NCBI GenBank assembly: GCA_021647505.1
Contig: JAKIUN010000038.1
Location: 1-36,378, forward strand
Length of the DNA: 36,378 bases
Direction: 5' to 3'
Source: Gammaproteobacteria bacterium
GTDB lineage: Bacteria; Pseudomonadota; Gammaproteobacteria; SZUA-152
This document shows, in pieces, positions 23,118-32,207 of this stretch. Under the pieces are notes generated by a model. It searched no databases, was not told the origin of the DNA, and saw nothing but the letters and a program-made list of their open reading frames with translations. Position numbers and translations under genes: made by a program. Each line of letters starts with the position of its first letter. Positions within the stretch are counted from its first letter, which is position 1.

Positions 23118-25142
23118 ATGTCCGACAATGACCTTTTTCTGCTTGCCATCAACCTGACCCGGCGTTGCAACCTGGCCTGCGAGCACTGTTACCTCGATGC
23201 CAATACCTTGCAAAATGGTAGCCCCGATGAGCTCTCCCGCGCAGAGGTGTGCCACTTACTCGATGATATTGCCGCACGCAGTAACGAGGTCATGGTCGTG
23301 CTCACCGGTGGCGAACCCTTGATACGCCCCGATCTGGAGCTTCTCATTAACCACGGCAGTCGCCTTGGCCTGTCCATGGTGGTGGGCACCAATGGCGTCA
23401 TGCTCACCGACAAGCGTGTGCAATCGCTCAAGCTCGCCGGCGCCCTGGGCATGGGCATCAGTGTCGATTCACTCGATCCCCAACAACACGATCAATTTCG
23501 CGGTCGCAGCGGCGCCTGGGAAAAGACCCTGGCCGGCATCGAGGCCTGCCGCCGTCATGACCTGCCCTTCCAGGTGCACTTCTCCGTCACCGAGGCCAAT
23601 GCCACCGAGGTGCCGGCGATGATCGACTTCGCCCGAGCCAGTGGCGCACGGGTGTTGAATATTTTCTTTCTGATCTGCACCGGGCGTGGTGAATCCATGT
23701 CCGATATCAGCCCCATCACCTATGAGCGAGTGCTGAATCAACTGGTGGCGGCGCAGAGCGAATACCACGATCTTCTAATCCGCGCCCGTTGCGCCCCCCA
23801 CTTCAAGCGCATCGCCTATGAACAAGACCCCCAGTCCCCCCTTACCCGGGCCGAGGGCTACGAAGGCGGTGGGTGTTTGGCGGGCATTCACTACTGCCGG
23901 ATTACCCCCGAGGGTGATATCACCGCCTGTCCCTATATTCCCGACAGCGAGGGTAATATCCGCGAGACTCCTTTCTGGCAGACCTGGGAAGAGTCAGCGA
24001 CCTTCGCCTCGTTACGTGATCCCTCGTTGAAGGACAAGTGCGGCCAATGCGAATACCAGAAACTGTGCGGTGGCTGCCGCGCCCGGCCGCTGGCCATGGG
24101 TGGCAGCCTGATGGACACCGACCCCTGGTGCAGCTATTTGCCGCAGGGCGGCAAGGTGATCCAACCCTTAGTAGAAACCCCCTCTGCCATCACCTGGTCG
24201 GCCGAGGCCGAGCAACGTCTGCAACGCATCCCCTCCTTTCTGCGCAAGATGGTGAAAAAGCGCACTGAGGCCCATGCGCAGGAACTGGGTGAATCCCAGG
24301 TCACCGTGGAACATATGTCCACCCTGGCTGCAAAGCGTTTTGGCGATGCCGGCCCCCCGGGTATGCCCGACCAGGCCACCGCCGATTCACCCTTCGACGC
24401 AGCCAGCAAGGAACTGCCCTGGAGCCAGGAAGCGCGTGAGCGTCTGGCCAGCATGCCGGCCTTTTTGGCCGAAGGCGTACGCGCCGTGGCCGAGGATGTG
24501 GCCCGGGCCGAAGGCCGCCTGGAGGTCAACATCAAGTTGCTCGACCGGCTGGAGGCAGAGGACCAACTGGAACGCCAATTCGACTGGTCTGACGAGGCCG
24601 AGGCCGCGATGGAGGAATCTCTGGCCGACAAGGCCCCTCAGGTGCGCCTGTTTGTCGCCCCGGCGTTGGAGGTTGAGGCCGAACGGATCACCAAGAAACG
24701 TCGTGCGACCACCGTGGCAGTAGAGGACGTGCGGCAGGCTATGGCCGTCTTCACCGGTGGTGTGGAATGGTCGGACGAGGCCGCCAAACGGGTCGCCGGC
24801 GCCCCCGACTTTGTCCGTGCCGGCATCAAAAAAGCGGCCGAGCTCAACGCCCGCCGGGAAGGTTTGGATATCATCGGATCCACCGACCTCACACGCTTCC
24901 GCAATCGCGCCATGATGCGCGCGGTACAGCGCATGAAGGGCTTCGGTATGACCGAACTCAGCTTCGATGCCTTTGACATCGCCAAAGACAAGGTACCGCG
25001 CCTGAAAGAAAATCCGGAGGCGGTGAAACGCTTCAACACTATCCGTGAATTTGTCGACGCACGCGAACACCCCGGTGAACTGCTGGGACAGGAGCTGTTG
25101 GCGGAGATGAAGGAAAAGTTAAAAGGCAACACAAAAGGATGA
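23118..25142 (+). CDS. NirJ/AhbD-like radical SAM protein fused to PCP_red-like repeats
   Basis: 674 residues from the ATG at 23118, with AAAGG upstream. The radical SAM cluster ligands are C17-x3-C21-x2-C24 (RRCNLACEHCYLD), followed by TGGEPL and NGVML motifs. A SPASM/twitch region follows around 270-345 (GGGCLAGIHYCRI, ITACPYIPDSEGN, CGQCEYQKLCGGCRARPLAM, DPWC), the layout of the heme-modifying enzymes NirJ (heme d1), AhbC and AhbD. From about 355 onward there are about four PCP_red-like repeats starting TWSAEAEQRLQRIPSF, PWSQEARERLASMPAF, DWSDEAEAAMEESLAD and EWSDEAAKRVAGAPDF. Ordinary NirJ/AhbD proteins end near 350-400 residues, so the fusion is unusual. A tetrapyrrole substrate is inferred from these relatives and from the next gene, hemY. 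Confidence 0.85.
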   Translation: MSDNDLFLLAINLTRRCNLACEHCYLDANTLQNGSPDELSRAEVCHLLDDIAARSNEVMVVLTGGEPLIRPDLELLINHGSRLGLSMVVGTNGVMLTDKRVQSLKLAGALGMGISVDSLDPQQHDQFRGRSGAWEKTLAGIEACRRHDLPFQVHFSVTEANATEVPAMIDFARASGARVLNIFFLICTGRGESMSDISPITYERVLNQLVAAQSEYHDLLIRARCAPHFKRIAYEQDPQSPLTRAEGYEGGGCLAGIHYCRITPEGDITACPYIPDSEGNIRETPFWQTWEESATFASLRDPSLKDKCGQCEYQKLCGGCRARPLAMGGSLMDTDPWCSYLPQGGKVIQPLVETPSAITWSAEAEQRLQRIPSFLRKMVKKRTEAHAQELGESQVTVEHMSTLAAKRFGDAGPPGMPDQATADSPFDAASKELPWSQEARERLASMPAFLAEGVRAVAEDVARAEGRLEVNIKLLDRLEAEDQLERQFDWSDEAEAAMEESLADKAPQVRLFVAPALEVEAERITKKRRATTVAVEDVRQAMAVFTGGVEWSDEAAKRVAGAPDFVRAGIKKAAELNARREGLDIIGSTDLTRFRNRAMMRAVQRMKGFGMTELSFDAFDIAKDKVPRLKENPEAVKRFNTIREFVDAREHPGELLGQELLAEMKEKLKGNTKG

Positions 25143-25159
25143 AATTAGCAGGCTGGGAA

Positions 25160-25218
25160 CCGCCCACCAAAGTGAATATTGGCTGGACGGATGCAATGGT
25201 GGGCGGTGCCCACCCTAC
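25160..25218. repeat. Intergenic palindromic repeat before hemY
   Basis: CCGCCCACCA (25160-25169) pairs perfectly with TGGTGGGCGG (25197-25206), and an inner palindrome GGTGGGCGGTGCCCACC follows, ending GTGCCCACCCTAC as at 964-976. It splits the radical SAM gene from hemY and is the longer of the two copies of this repeat type in the window. Confidence 0.65.
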
Positions 25219-25242
25219 ATAAATGACGACTAGAAGCCAAAC

Positions 25243-26661
25243 ATGACCGACACAGACGTACTCATTATTGGCGGTGGCATCTCCGGACTCGCCACGGCCT
25301 GGTGGCTGGCTCAGGCCGGTGTCTCCGTGCAGGTGTGGGAGGCCGACGAGCGCATTGGCGGCAAGATAAAAAGTCACCAACAGGACGGCTATCTCACCGA
25401 ACGCGCCGCTTCGCTGTTGATGAATTTCCGTCCGGAAGTTGCACAGCTGGTGCAGGAAGCAGGACTGGACGAAGTGAAGACTCGGCGTACCTCTCAGGCC
25501 CAGGCGAAACGCTACCTCCTGCACCATGGCCAGCTACAGGCCCTGCCGATGCAGATTGGCAGCCTGTTGACCTCGCCCCTGTGGAGCCTGCGCGGCAAGC
25601 TACGCTTACTGCTGGAGCCTTTCATCCCTGCAGGTGGCCATGATGACGAATCCGTCAGCCAGTTCATCCGCCGACGGCTGGGCAATGAAATGTTGGAAAA
25701 GGCCATGGAACCCTTTGTTGCCGGCACCCTGTCGGCAGACCCGGATCTGGCCAGCGCCGGCGCCACCCTGCCCCGGCTGACCACGCTGGAGCGCCGCTTC
25801 GGTTCCATCACCGCCGGTGTGCTGGCGCATAAACTGCTGCGCCGCCGCACCGCTTGCAGTACCGATACCTTCTCCTTCCGCGGCGGCATGAGCACCCTGG
25901 CCAATACCCTGGCATGCACACCCGGCCTGCAGATCCTCTCCAATCGCCGCGTACAGGAAGTGGCGCCCTGCCGGCATGGCTGGCGTGTCACGGCAACGAC
26001 CCCAGGCGGAGAACGCAGCCTCAGCGCCACGCACGTCATCATGGCCACGCCGGCACCGGCGGCGGCAAGCCTGCTGGCATCGGTGGACAAAACCCTGGCA
26101 TCACTACTGGATGAAATCCGCTATGCACCACTTGCGGTGTTGCACATGGGGCTGGAACGCGCAGATATCGAACACCCGCTGGATGGCACCGGTTTCCTCA
26201 CACCACGACGCGAACAGCAGCCCTTTTCCGGCAACCTGTGGATGAGCAGCCTGTTTACGGATCGCGCCCCGCAAGACAAGGCCCTGCTCACCACCTACCT
26301 CGGTGGCGCCCGCCAACCCGAGGCCGCCGCCTGGAGTGACAGCCGCCTGGTCGACGAGAGCCTGCGTGCACTGACGCCGTTACTGGGCCTGAAAGGCAGT
26401 CCCGTGATGGTGCGCATAGATCGCCACAGCCAGGCCCTGCCTCTCTATCATGGCGCCCACTTGGCGCGGGATCGGCGTATTTGCCAACAACTGCACACCT
26501 TGCCCGGCCTGCATGTCGAAGCCAATTATCGTGGCGGTGTATCCATACGTGATCGTATCGTCCGTGGCCGCTCATTAGCACGCCACATCTGCACACAATT
26601 ACAAACAAGCACACAGGGCCTGTCAGCAGATAGCCTGATTTCACTGCCTGCGGATCGTTAA
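25243..26661 (+). CDS. hemY: Protoporphyrinogen oxidase, FAD-dependent (HemY/HemG type)
   Basis: 472 residues. The N-terminal dinucleotide-binding motif VLIIGGGISGLATAWWLA is followed by VWEADERIGGKI, the standard FAD contact of this flavoprotein group. The middle part (FIRRRLGNEMLEKAMEPFVAG, then SADPDLASAGATLPRL) is characteristic of protoporphyrinogen oxidases rather than phytoene desaturases or amine oxidases. The C-terminus retains LPGLHVEANYRGGVSIRDRI, the second FAD-binding motif. The reaction is six-electron oxidation of protoporphyrinogen IX to protoporphyrin IX, the penultimate step of heme synthesis; this type usually needs O2. Its place between a NirJ/AhbD-like radical SAM gene and the sensor genes suggests heme supply to the cytochromes. 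Ribosome site weak; start agrees with family. Confidence 0.9.
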   Translation: MTDTDVLIIGGGISGLATAWWLAQAGVSVQVWEADERIGGKIKSHQQDGYLTERAASLLMNFRPEVAQLVQEAGLDEVKTRRTSQAQAKRYLLHHGQLQALPMQIGSLLTSPLWSLRGKLRLLLEPFIPAGGHDDESVSQFIRRRLGNEMLEKAMEPFVAGTLSADPDLASAGATLPRLTTLERRFGSITAGVLAHKLLRRRTACSTDTFSFRGGMSTLANTLACTPGLQILSNRRVQEVAPCRHGWRVTATTPGGERSLSATHVIMATPAPAAASLLASVDKTLASLLDEIRYAPLAVLHMGLERADIEHPLDGTGFLTPRREQQPFSGNLWMSSLFTDRAPQDKALLTTYLGGARQPEAAAWSDSRLVDESLRALTPLLGLKGSPVMVRIDRHSQALPLYHGAHLARDRRICQQLHTLPGLHVEANYRGGVSIRDRIVRGRSLARHICTQLQTSTQGLSADSLISLPADR

Positions 26662-26687
26662 ACGCTGAAACCGCCAGCAGAGCGTTG

Positions 26688-26725
26688 CGGATCCTGCCAA
26701 TAGCCTCCAGTATTGGCAGGATCCG
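26688..26725. terminator. Perfect 15-bp stem hairpin after hemY
   Basis: CGGATCCTGCCAATA (26688-26702) and TATTGGCAGGATCCG (26711-26725) form a perfect stem with an 8-base loop. No T-run follows, so it may stop transcription only partly or protect the mRNA end. It separates hemY from the sensor operon. Confidence 0.6.
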
Positions 26726-26773
26726 GGGCTGATACTGGAGTTGATCAAAAAACCATTGATGGAGAACCAAAGC

Positions 26774-27109
26774 ATGGCCACACCGAAACAGGCCAACCTT
26801 CCGCAAGCCGCCGCACCCTATCTTTTTCTGCGTATTACCGGGGCGGTATTATTGGTCATGCTGCTAATTTCGGTCTGGGCAAGGTGGTACGGCCATCAAG
26901 TCTCCCTGCCACGTTACTGCGAGAACCCACAGAGCACATTGCAACATCTCGAAAAGGTTATCGAGGAAAAACGTCCTGCCGGCGATGAAGCCCGCCGCCC
27001 CTACATTGTAGCCGCCAAGATACTCTTTCTCCTACCACGTCATTTAGAAGAAGGACAGGCCGCCTATCTCAGCCGTATCCGCACCTACATCCAGGATACC
27101 TGCCGGTGA
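26774..27109 (+). CDS. Small membrane protein upstream of the sensor kinase
   Basis: 111 residues from the ATG at 26774 (GGAG nine bases upstream; a TTG at 26741 gives a longer frame). One membrane helix (LRITGAVLLVMLLISVWARWY, about 19-39), then a region with Cys residues (LPRYCENPQ and the terminal DTCR). The segment LLPRHLEEGQAAYLSRIRTYI is amphipathic. The stop overlaps the GTG start of the histidine kinase (GTGA), so it is translationally coupled to it and may be a sensory accessory. No family recognised. Confidence 0.7.
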   Translation: MATPKQANLPQAAAPYLFLRITGAVLLVMLLISVWARWYGHQVSLPRYCENPQSTLQHLEKVIEEKRPAGDEARRPYIVAAKILFLLPRHLEEGQAAYLSRIRTYIQDTCR

Positions 27110-29700
27110 GCACGGCCATTCAGAACCGTGATCACCCCCCCGCTCTGAGTGGACGCTTTCTGCTGATCTTTCTGCCCTTGAGCACTCTGCTGGTCGCGGT
27201 CGGCGTCAGTCATTACTACGCCGAGATGCGGCTGGCGCGAGTCAGTCTGGAGAGCAATGAAATACAAAACGTGGCATTGGCGCAAAAGGGGATTACCAGT
27301 GAGATGCGCGCCGTCATCTCCGACCTCACCTTCCTCGCCAAACTCAATGAACTCTGGGGCCTTTTGGACAACCCCAACGATGACTCCGCTCGCCAGAACC
27401 TGTCGCAGGAATTTCTCTATTTCAGCGAAAAAAAGGGCATTTATGACCAAATCCGTTTTTTATCTGCGGACGGCATGGAAATTATCCGCATCAATTACAA
27501 CCAGGGACAGCCGCACATCGTTGAACAAAGCCAATTACAAAACAAGAGTGATCGTTATTACTTTAAAGAGGCCATGGCGCATGATATTGGCGGTGTCTAC
27601 ATGTCCCCGTTTGATCTGAACGTTGAAGATGGGCAAATCGAAAACCCTCTTCGGCCAGTCATTCGTTTCGCCACTCCCCTGTTCAATAGTCGGGGAGAAA
27701 AAAAAGGCGTGTTGATGTTCAATTTTCGTGGCGAAAGACTGCTGCAGAGTTTTCATCTCGCCGCCCCCAACATCGATGATCACCTCAATCTCATCAATAC
27801 CCACGGATACTGGCTCAGTGGCCCCCGCCCGGAAGATGAATGGGGTTATTTTATGGGACGACAGCATTCGTTCGCCAAAGCCTTTCCCACCGCCTGGCAA
27901 CGGATATTGAGCGAGAACAGTGGCAGCTTCGTTACCGAAGAAGGACTGTTCACCTTTTCCACCATCTATCCCATGGTCTCGGTGATGGAGTTTTATGCCA
28001 ATACCAGCATAGGGTCAATTTCCTCACTTTTTGATGGCTACCAGGACACCAACCCTCATTTTTGGAAAACGGTTTCACATGTCCCCACCTCAATCCTGAA
28101 CACCTCTTCGCAAAACTTTTTTCGCCAAAACCTCTTACTCTACTCACTGGCGGGTCTTTTCTTGCTGGCGGGATCCTTTATCGTTGCCCAAGCTGGCATT
28201 CGCAAGGAACTCGAAGAGGCGCAAAAAAGCTTTGAACGCCGCTACCGTGACACGCTGGAAAACATGCAATTGTCGGCGGTCACCCTGGATGCAGAAGGTC
28301 TCATTACTTTCTGCAATGACTGCCTGCTGAAATTGACCGGATGGCAGCGAGAAGACGTTATCGGAAAAAATTGGTTCGATACTTTTGTGACATCGCAGGA
28401 TCGGCAACAGGCACATACCGCCTTTGCGAAAATCATCAACGGCAATGCCTCGCCGCACACCATTGAAAGCCATATTACGACAAAGTCTGGCGATATATTA
28501 CTCTTCTCCTGGGCCTCCACGCTTTCCTTCAGCCGCCTTGGAAAAAAATCCACACTGACCAGTATTGGTCAGGACATTACCCAGCAACACGAACACCAAG
28601 AACGATTACGTAAACTGTCCCGGGCCGTCGAGCAAAGCGGAAACTCGGTGATGATCACCGACATCGGCGGCCATATTGAATATGTCAATCCGCGCTTTAG
28701 CGAAGTAACCGGCTACAGCGCCGAAGAAGTGATGGGCAAGACACCGAAAATCTTCAAATCCGGAGAGACCAGCGACACCGATTATGAGCAGCTTTGGCAA
28801 ATCATCACGCGGGGAAATGAATGGCGCGGGGTGTTCCACAATCGCAAGAAAAATGGCGAATTCTATTGGGAAGATACCTTGATATCCCCGATACGCAATG
28901 AGCAGGATGAAATCACCCATTTCCTTGCCATCAAGGAAGACATCACTGAACATGTTCAGCTAAAAGAGGAGGTAGAAGAACGCAACCAGGAACTGGCGAA
29001 GACCCAGACCCTGACAGCCATGGGACGCATGGCCACCATGATCGCTCATGATCTGCGCAACCCACTTTCCTCCATCAAGATGACCTTGCAGATATGGGGA
29101 AAACGTGCTGAGGAAGACTGGGGTGAAGAGGCGGCAGAGATGAAACAAATCTCGCTGGATCAGGTGCGCTACATGGAAACCATTCTCGCCGACCTGTTGA
29201 CCTTTGCACGCCCAGACGCCCTGACGCCGGAATGGCTGGATGTGAAAAAGCTGCTCACCAGCGCTATTAATACCACGCAAAAAGGGCTACAGGAAAGCGG
29301 CGCAAAAATCACTGAGGACTACCCACCACAGCTACCGACAGTACATGGCGACGCCACCAAATTACGGCAGGTATTCAGCAATCTGATCACAAACGCCCTG
29401 GACGCGACGGATGACGTGAATCACGTCCCGCAAATCCGTATTCGTGCCTTGATGGAGGTTAACGATGCCACACCAACAATCCGCATCGATATCTGCGATA
29501 ACGGTGGCGGTATCGAACCAGGACTGAACGGCAAGCTGTTTGAGCCGTTCTTTACCACGCGCGCCAAGGGCACAGGCTTAGGCCTGCCCATTGTCAAACG
29601 CATCCTCGATCAGCATCATGGCCAGATCAGTCTGTACGCAAACAAGCGTGGCGGTACCTGTGCCAGTGTCACCTTACCGATAGGACCCATTGAGTCATGA
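27106..29700 (+). CDS. Membrane histidine kinase with periplasmic dCache-like sensor and two PAS domains
   Basis: 864 residues. A first membrane helix (FLLIFLPLSTLLVAVGVSHYY, about 18-38), then about 300 periplasmic residues with dCache marks (IRFLSADGMEIIRINYN, SDRYYFKEAM, RFATPLFNSRGEKKGVLMFN), and a second helix near 346-366 (LLYSLAGLFLLAGSFIVA). Two PAS domains follow (about 380-495 and 505-620). The HisKA box is MATMIAHDLRNPLSSIKM with His648 as phosphoacceptor, and the HATPase part has NLITNALDAT, DNGGGIEPG and GTGLGLPIVKRI. Starts with GTG, overlapping the upstream small gene, and its stop overlaps the ATG of the regulator. The ligand is unknown; a small extracytoplasmic molecule or anion is likely for dCache sensors. 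Confidence 0.93.
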   Translation: MSTAIQNRDHPPALSGRFLLIFLPLSTLLVAVGVSHYYAEMRLARVSLESNEIQNVALAQKGITSEMRAVISDLTFLAKLNELWGLLDNPNDDSARQNLSQEFLYFSEKKGIYDQIRFLSADGMEIIRINYNQGQPHIVEQSQLQNKSDRYYFKEAMAHDIGGVYMSPFDLNVEDGQIENPLRPVIRFATPLFNSRGEKKGVLMFNFRGERLLQSFHLAAPNIDDHLNLINTHGYWLSGPRPEDEWGYFMGRQHSFAKAFPTAWQRILSENSGSFVTEEGLFTFSTIYPMVSVMEFYANTSIGSISSLFDGYQDTNPHFWKTVSHVPTSILNTSSQNFFRQNLLLYSLAGLFLLAGSFIVAQAGIRKELEEAQKSFERRYRDTLENMQLSAVTLDAEGLITFCNDCLLKLTGWQREDVIGKNWFDTFVTSQDRQQAHTAFAKIINGNASPHTIESHITTKSGDILLFSWASTLSFSRLGKKSTLTSIGQDITQQHEHQERLRKLSRAVEQSGNSVMITDIGGHIEYVNPRFSEVTGYSAEEVMGKTPKIFKSGETSDTDYEQLWQIITRGNEWRGVFHNRKKNGEFYWEDTLISPIRNEQDEITHFLAIKEDITEHVQLKEEVEERNQELAKTQTLTAMGRMATMIAHDLRNPLSSIKMTLQIWGKRAEEDWGEEAAEMKQISLDQVRYMETILADLLTFARPDALTPEWLDVKKLLTSAINTTQKGLQESGAKITEDYPPQLPTVHGDATKLRQVFSNLITNALDATDDVNHVPQIRIRALMEVNDATPTIRIDICDNGGGIEPGLNGKLFEPFFTTRAKGTGLGLPIVKRILDQHHGQISLYANKRGGTCASVTLPIGPIES

Positions 29701-31160
29701 ACACGGCAATGAAAGACTTGAGCGCCATAAGAAGCATGGGAGACAGGATGTCCAGTCATAAAAGACATATATTAATCGTTGACGACGATGCCGCCAGTTG
29801 CAGGACGCTTCAGTTGCACCTGCGCAGCGAAGGCTACGATGTCAATACAGCCCACAGTGTCGATGAAGGACTGGCCGCTGCCCATAGCCGATGTCCTGAC
29901 CTGCTTATTCTCGACATCCGCATGCCGGGCAAATCGGGACTGGAAGGACTGCCCGAATTTAAGCAAATTTTCCCCGCCCTCCACATCATCATGATTACCG
30001 CATTCCATGATATGGACAGTACGATTCAGGCCATGCAAAACGGCGCCGAGGACTACATCCACAAACCCATTGATATCGATGAGCTGGACAACACCATCAC
30101 TCAGATTCTCGCCCCCGATGCCCAGCCAACAGTAGAAACGAAACGTAATGAACCCATCACCGATGGCAACACCATGGTGGGCCGTTCCCGTGCCATGAAA
30201 GAAGTATTCAAAACCATTGGCCTGATAGCCTCCAGCCCAGTAACCGTATTGATCACTGGCGAATCTGGCACCGGCAAGGAACTAGTGGCCCGGGCCACCC
30301 ATCGCGCAGGACAGAGAAGCAGTGGCGCCTTTGTCGCGATTAATTGCGCGGCACTGGTCGAAAACCTGCTGGAATCAGACATGTTCGGCCATGAAAAAGG
30401 TGCCTTCACCGGTGCAGTAAGCCGTCAATCCGGTAAATTTGAACAGGCCAATCACGGCAGCATCTTCCTAGATGAAATTGGCGAACTATCCCTCACCATG
30501 CAGGCCAAATTATTGCGCGTGCTGCAAGAGAAGGAATTCACCCCGATTGGCGCCAAGGCACCTCAGCGAACCAATGCCCGTGTTATTGCTGCCACCAACG
30601 TCGATCTGGCTGAGCGTGTACGCGAAGGACGGTTTCGCGAAGACCTGTATTACCGCTTACGCGTGGTGACTATTCACCTGCCGCCACTGCGCGAGCGCCG
30701 CGAAGATATCGAAGACCTGGTGCATACCCTGATTTCACGCATCAACCAGCAAATGCATGCCGGCGTCAAACAGATTTCCGCCGATGTCATGGCATGCTTG
30801 AAGGAATATGACTGGCCGGGCAACGTGCGCGAATTGTCCAACACGCTGGAAAAGGCCATGGCTCTTTGCCCAGGCTCGGTCATTACCCGAAATCTAATTT
30901 CAGATATCTGCAGTAGTGATACCTCCGTCGCCAATGACCCCCATCGTCCACTGGCTGAACTAAGCCTGGAAGAAGTTGAGGGTGCGCATGTAAAACGAGT
31001 GCTGGAGGCGACTCGCTGGCACAAGGGACACGCCTGCGACACCCTCGGCGTCTCCCGGCCGCGCCTGCGACGGATGATCAAACATTTCGGCCTGACACCG
31101 CCCGACGGGGCCGAAGACGATGACGACAACGGGGATGAAAACGGCGTGCAACCCAATTAG
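29697..31160 (+). CDS. NtrC-type sigma54-dependent response regulator
   Basis: 487 residues from the overlapping ATG; an internal ATG at 29748 with GGAGACAGG upstream is an equally good start. The receiver (HILIVDDDAAS, then LLILDIRMPG with the phosphoacceptor Asp, then Lys in IHKPID) is followed by an AAA+ domain with GESGTGKE (Walker A), GAFTGA (sigma54 contact), SIFLDEIGEL (Walker B) and REDLYYRL. The C-terminus has a Fis-type helix-turn-helix (CDTLGVSRPRLRRMIKHFGL). It pairs with the adjacent kinase. Since sigma54-type promoters occur upstream of the idr operon, the CydA-like operon and the HEAT gene, these are its most plausible targets. The acidic tail (EDDDDNGDENG) is unusual but short. 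Confidence 0.95.
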   Translation: MNTAMKDLSAIRSMGDRMSSHKRHILIVDDDAASCRTLQLHLRSEGYDVNTAHSVDEGLAAAHSRCPDLLILDIRMPGKSGLEGLPEFKQIFPALHIIMITAFHDMDSTIQAMQNGAEDYIHKPIDIDELDNTITQILAPDAQPTVETKRNEPITDGNTMVGRSRAMKEVFKTIGLIASSPVTVLITGESGTGKELVARATHRAGQRSSGAFVAINCAALVENLLESDMFGHEKGAFTGAVSRQSGKFEQANHGSIFLDEIGELSLTMQAKLLRVLQEKEFTPIGAKAPQRTNARVIAATNVDLAERVREGRFREDLYYRLRVVTIHLPPLRERREDIEDLVHTLISRINQQMHAGVKQISADVMACLKEYDWPGNVRELSNTLEKAMALCPGSVITRNLISDICSSDTSVANDPHRPLAELSLEEVEGAHVKRVLEATRWHKGHACDTLGVSRPRLRRMIKHFGLTPPDGAEDDDDNGDENGVQPN

Positions 31161-31223
31161 ATGGATTCGCGTCATTCCCTCCACGAGTACGCTGATCGCA
31201 CTCATAGAAAAAGAAGGCTGAGC

Positions 31224-32207
31224 ATGAAATCACAACTCATTGATCCATTCGGCAGAAAGGTTGAATACCTGCGCTTATCCGTTACCGACAAATGCAACAT
31301 CCGTTGCTTTTATTGTCTGCCAAAAGGATTCAATGACTTTGATTGCACAAGCCAACACCTCACCCAAGACGAGATAGTCCGTATCGTCGGCGCCTTTTCC
31401 GAGCTGGGTGTCCGGCGCATTCGTCTCACCGGCGGCGAGCCGTTGGTGCGAAAAGACATCTGTCAATTAAGCGCGCGTCTTTCCGGCCTGCCGGGGGTAG
31501 AGGATTTATCGCTCAGCACCAATGCCAGCCTGCTGGCGCAACATGCGATGGAATTAAAAAGGTCAGGCGTGGCGCGTATCAATGTCAGCCTTGACACCCT
31601 GCAGGCGGATCGCTTTCATGAAATCAACGGCGGTAATCTGTCCGACACCCTGGATGGCTTAATGGCGGCAAAGGCCGCAGGCTTCGCCCCGATCAAGATC
31701 AACGTGGTCGCCATGAGGGGCATTAATGATGATGAATTTGAAGACATGGTTGCATTCTGCCTGGAGCATGACTTCACCCTGCGCTTCATCGAAACCATGC
31801 CGGTAAGCAGTGCAGGTCGCAATGCCAGCGAGCACTACCTTCCGTTACAGGAGATAGAAAAAAGACTCAAGCATAAGTTTAATTTGATACCTGGCGTCAT
31901 GCCCGGTGGCGGCCCGGCCCGTTACTTCCAAGTCAAGGGCACAGAGCTGCGCATCGGTTTCATCACCCCAATCTCCCAGCACTTTTGCGAAACCTGCAAT
32001 CGAGTACGTCTGACGGCAACAGGCGCACTCTATCTTTGCCTGGGTCACGAACACAAGATTGAATTACGTCAACAGCTCAGGGATGGCATGAGCGACAAGA
32101 CGTTAAAGCAATGCCTCATTGACGCATTGGCCCTGAAGCCGGAGCGCCACTATTTCGAGGAAAACCCTACCCAGGTTGTGCGTTTCATGGCGAAGATTGG
32201 TGGATAA
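31224..32207 (+). CDS. moaA: GTP 3',8-cyclase MoaA
   Basis: 327 residues from the ATG at 31224, preceded by AAGAAGG; the frame is open to 31161, but that start has no ribosome site. It has the N-terminal radical SAM cluster C-x3-C-x2-C in DKCNIRCFYCLP, then RIRLTGGEPLVRKDI, and the second cluster in FCETCNRVRLTATGALYLC. The product ends in the conserved GG dipeptide needed for activity in MoaA. The enzyme converts GTP to 3',8-cH2GTP, the first step of molybdopterin synthesis. No other moa/moe genes are visible, so this copy likely boosts cofactor supply for IdrA or serves as the only copy elsewhere unlinked. It follows the response regulator directly and may be co-transcribed. Confidence 0.95.
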   Translation: MKSQLIDPFGRKVEYLRLSVTDKCNIRCFYCLPKGFNDFDCTSQHLTQDEIVRIVGAFSELGVRRIRLTGGEPLVRKDICQLSARLSGLPGVEDLSLSTNASLLAQHAMELKRSGVARINVSLDTLQADRFHEINGGNLSDTLDGLMAAKAAGFAPIKINVVAMRGINDDEFEDMVAFCLEHDFTLRFIETMPVSSAGRNASEHYLPLQEIEKRLKHKFNLIPGVMPGGGPARYFQVKGTELRIGFITPISQHFCETCNRVRLTATGALYLCLGHEHKIELRQQLRDGMSDKTLKQCLIDALALKPERHYFEENPTQVVRFMAKIGG

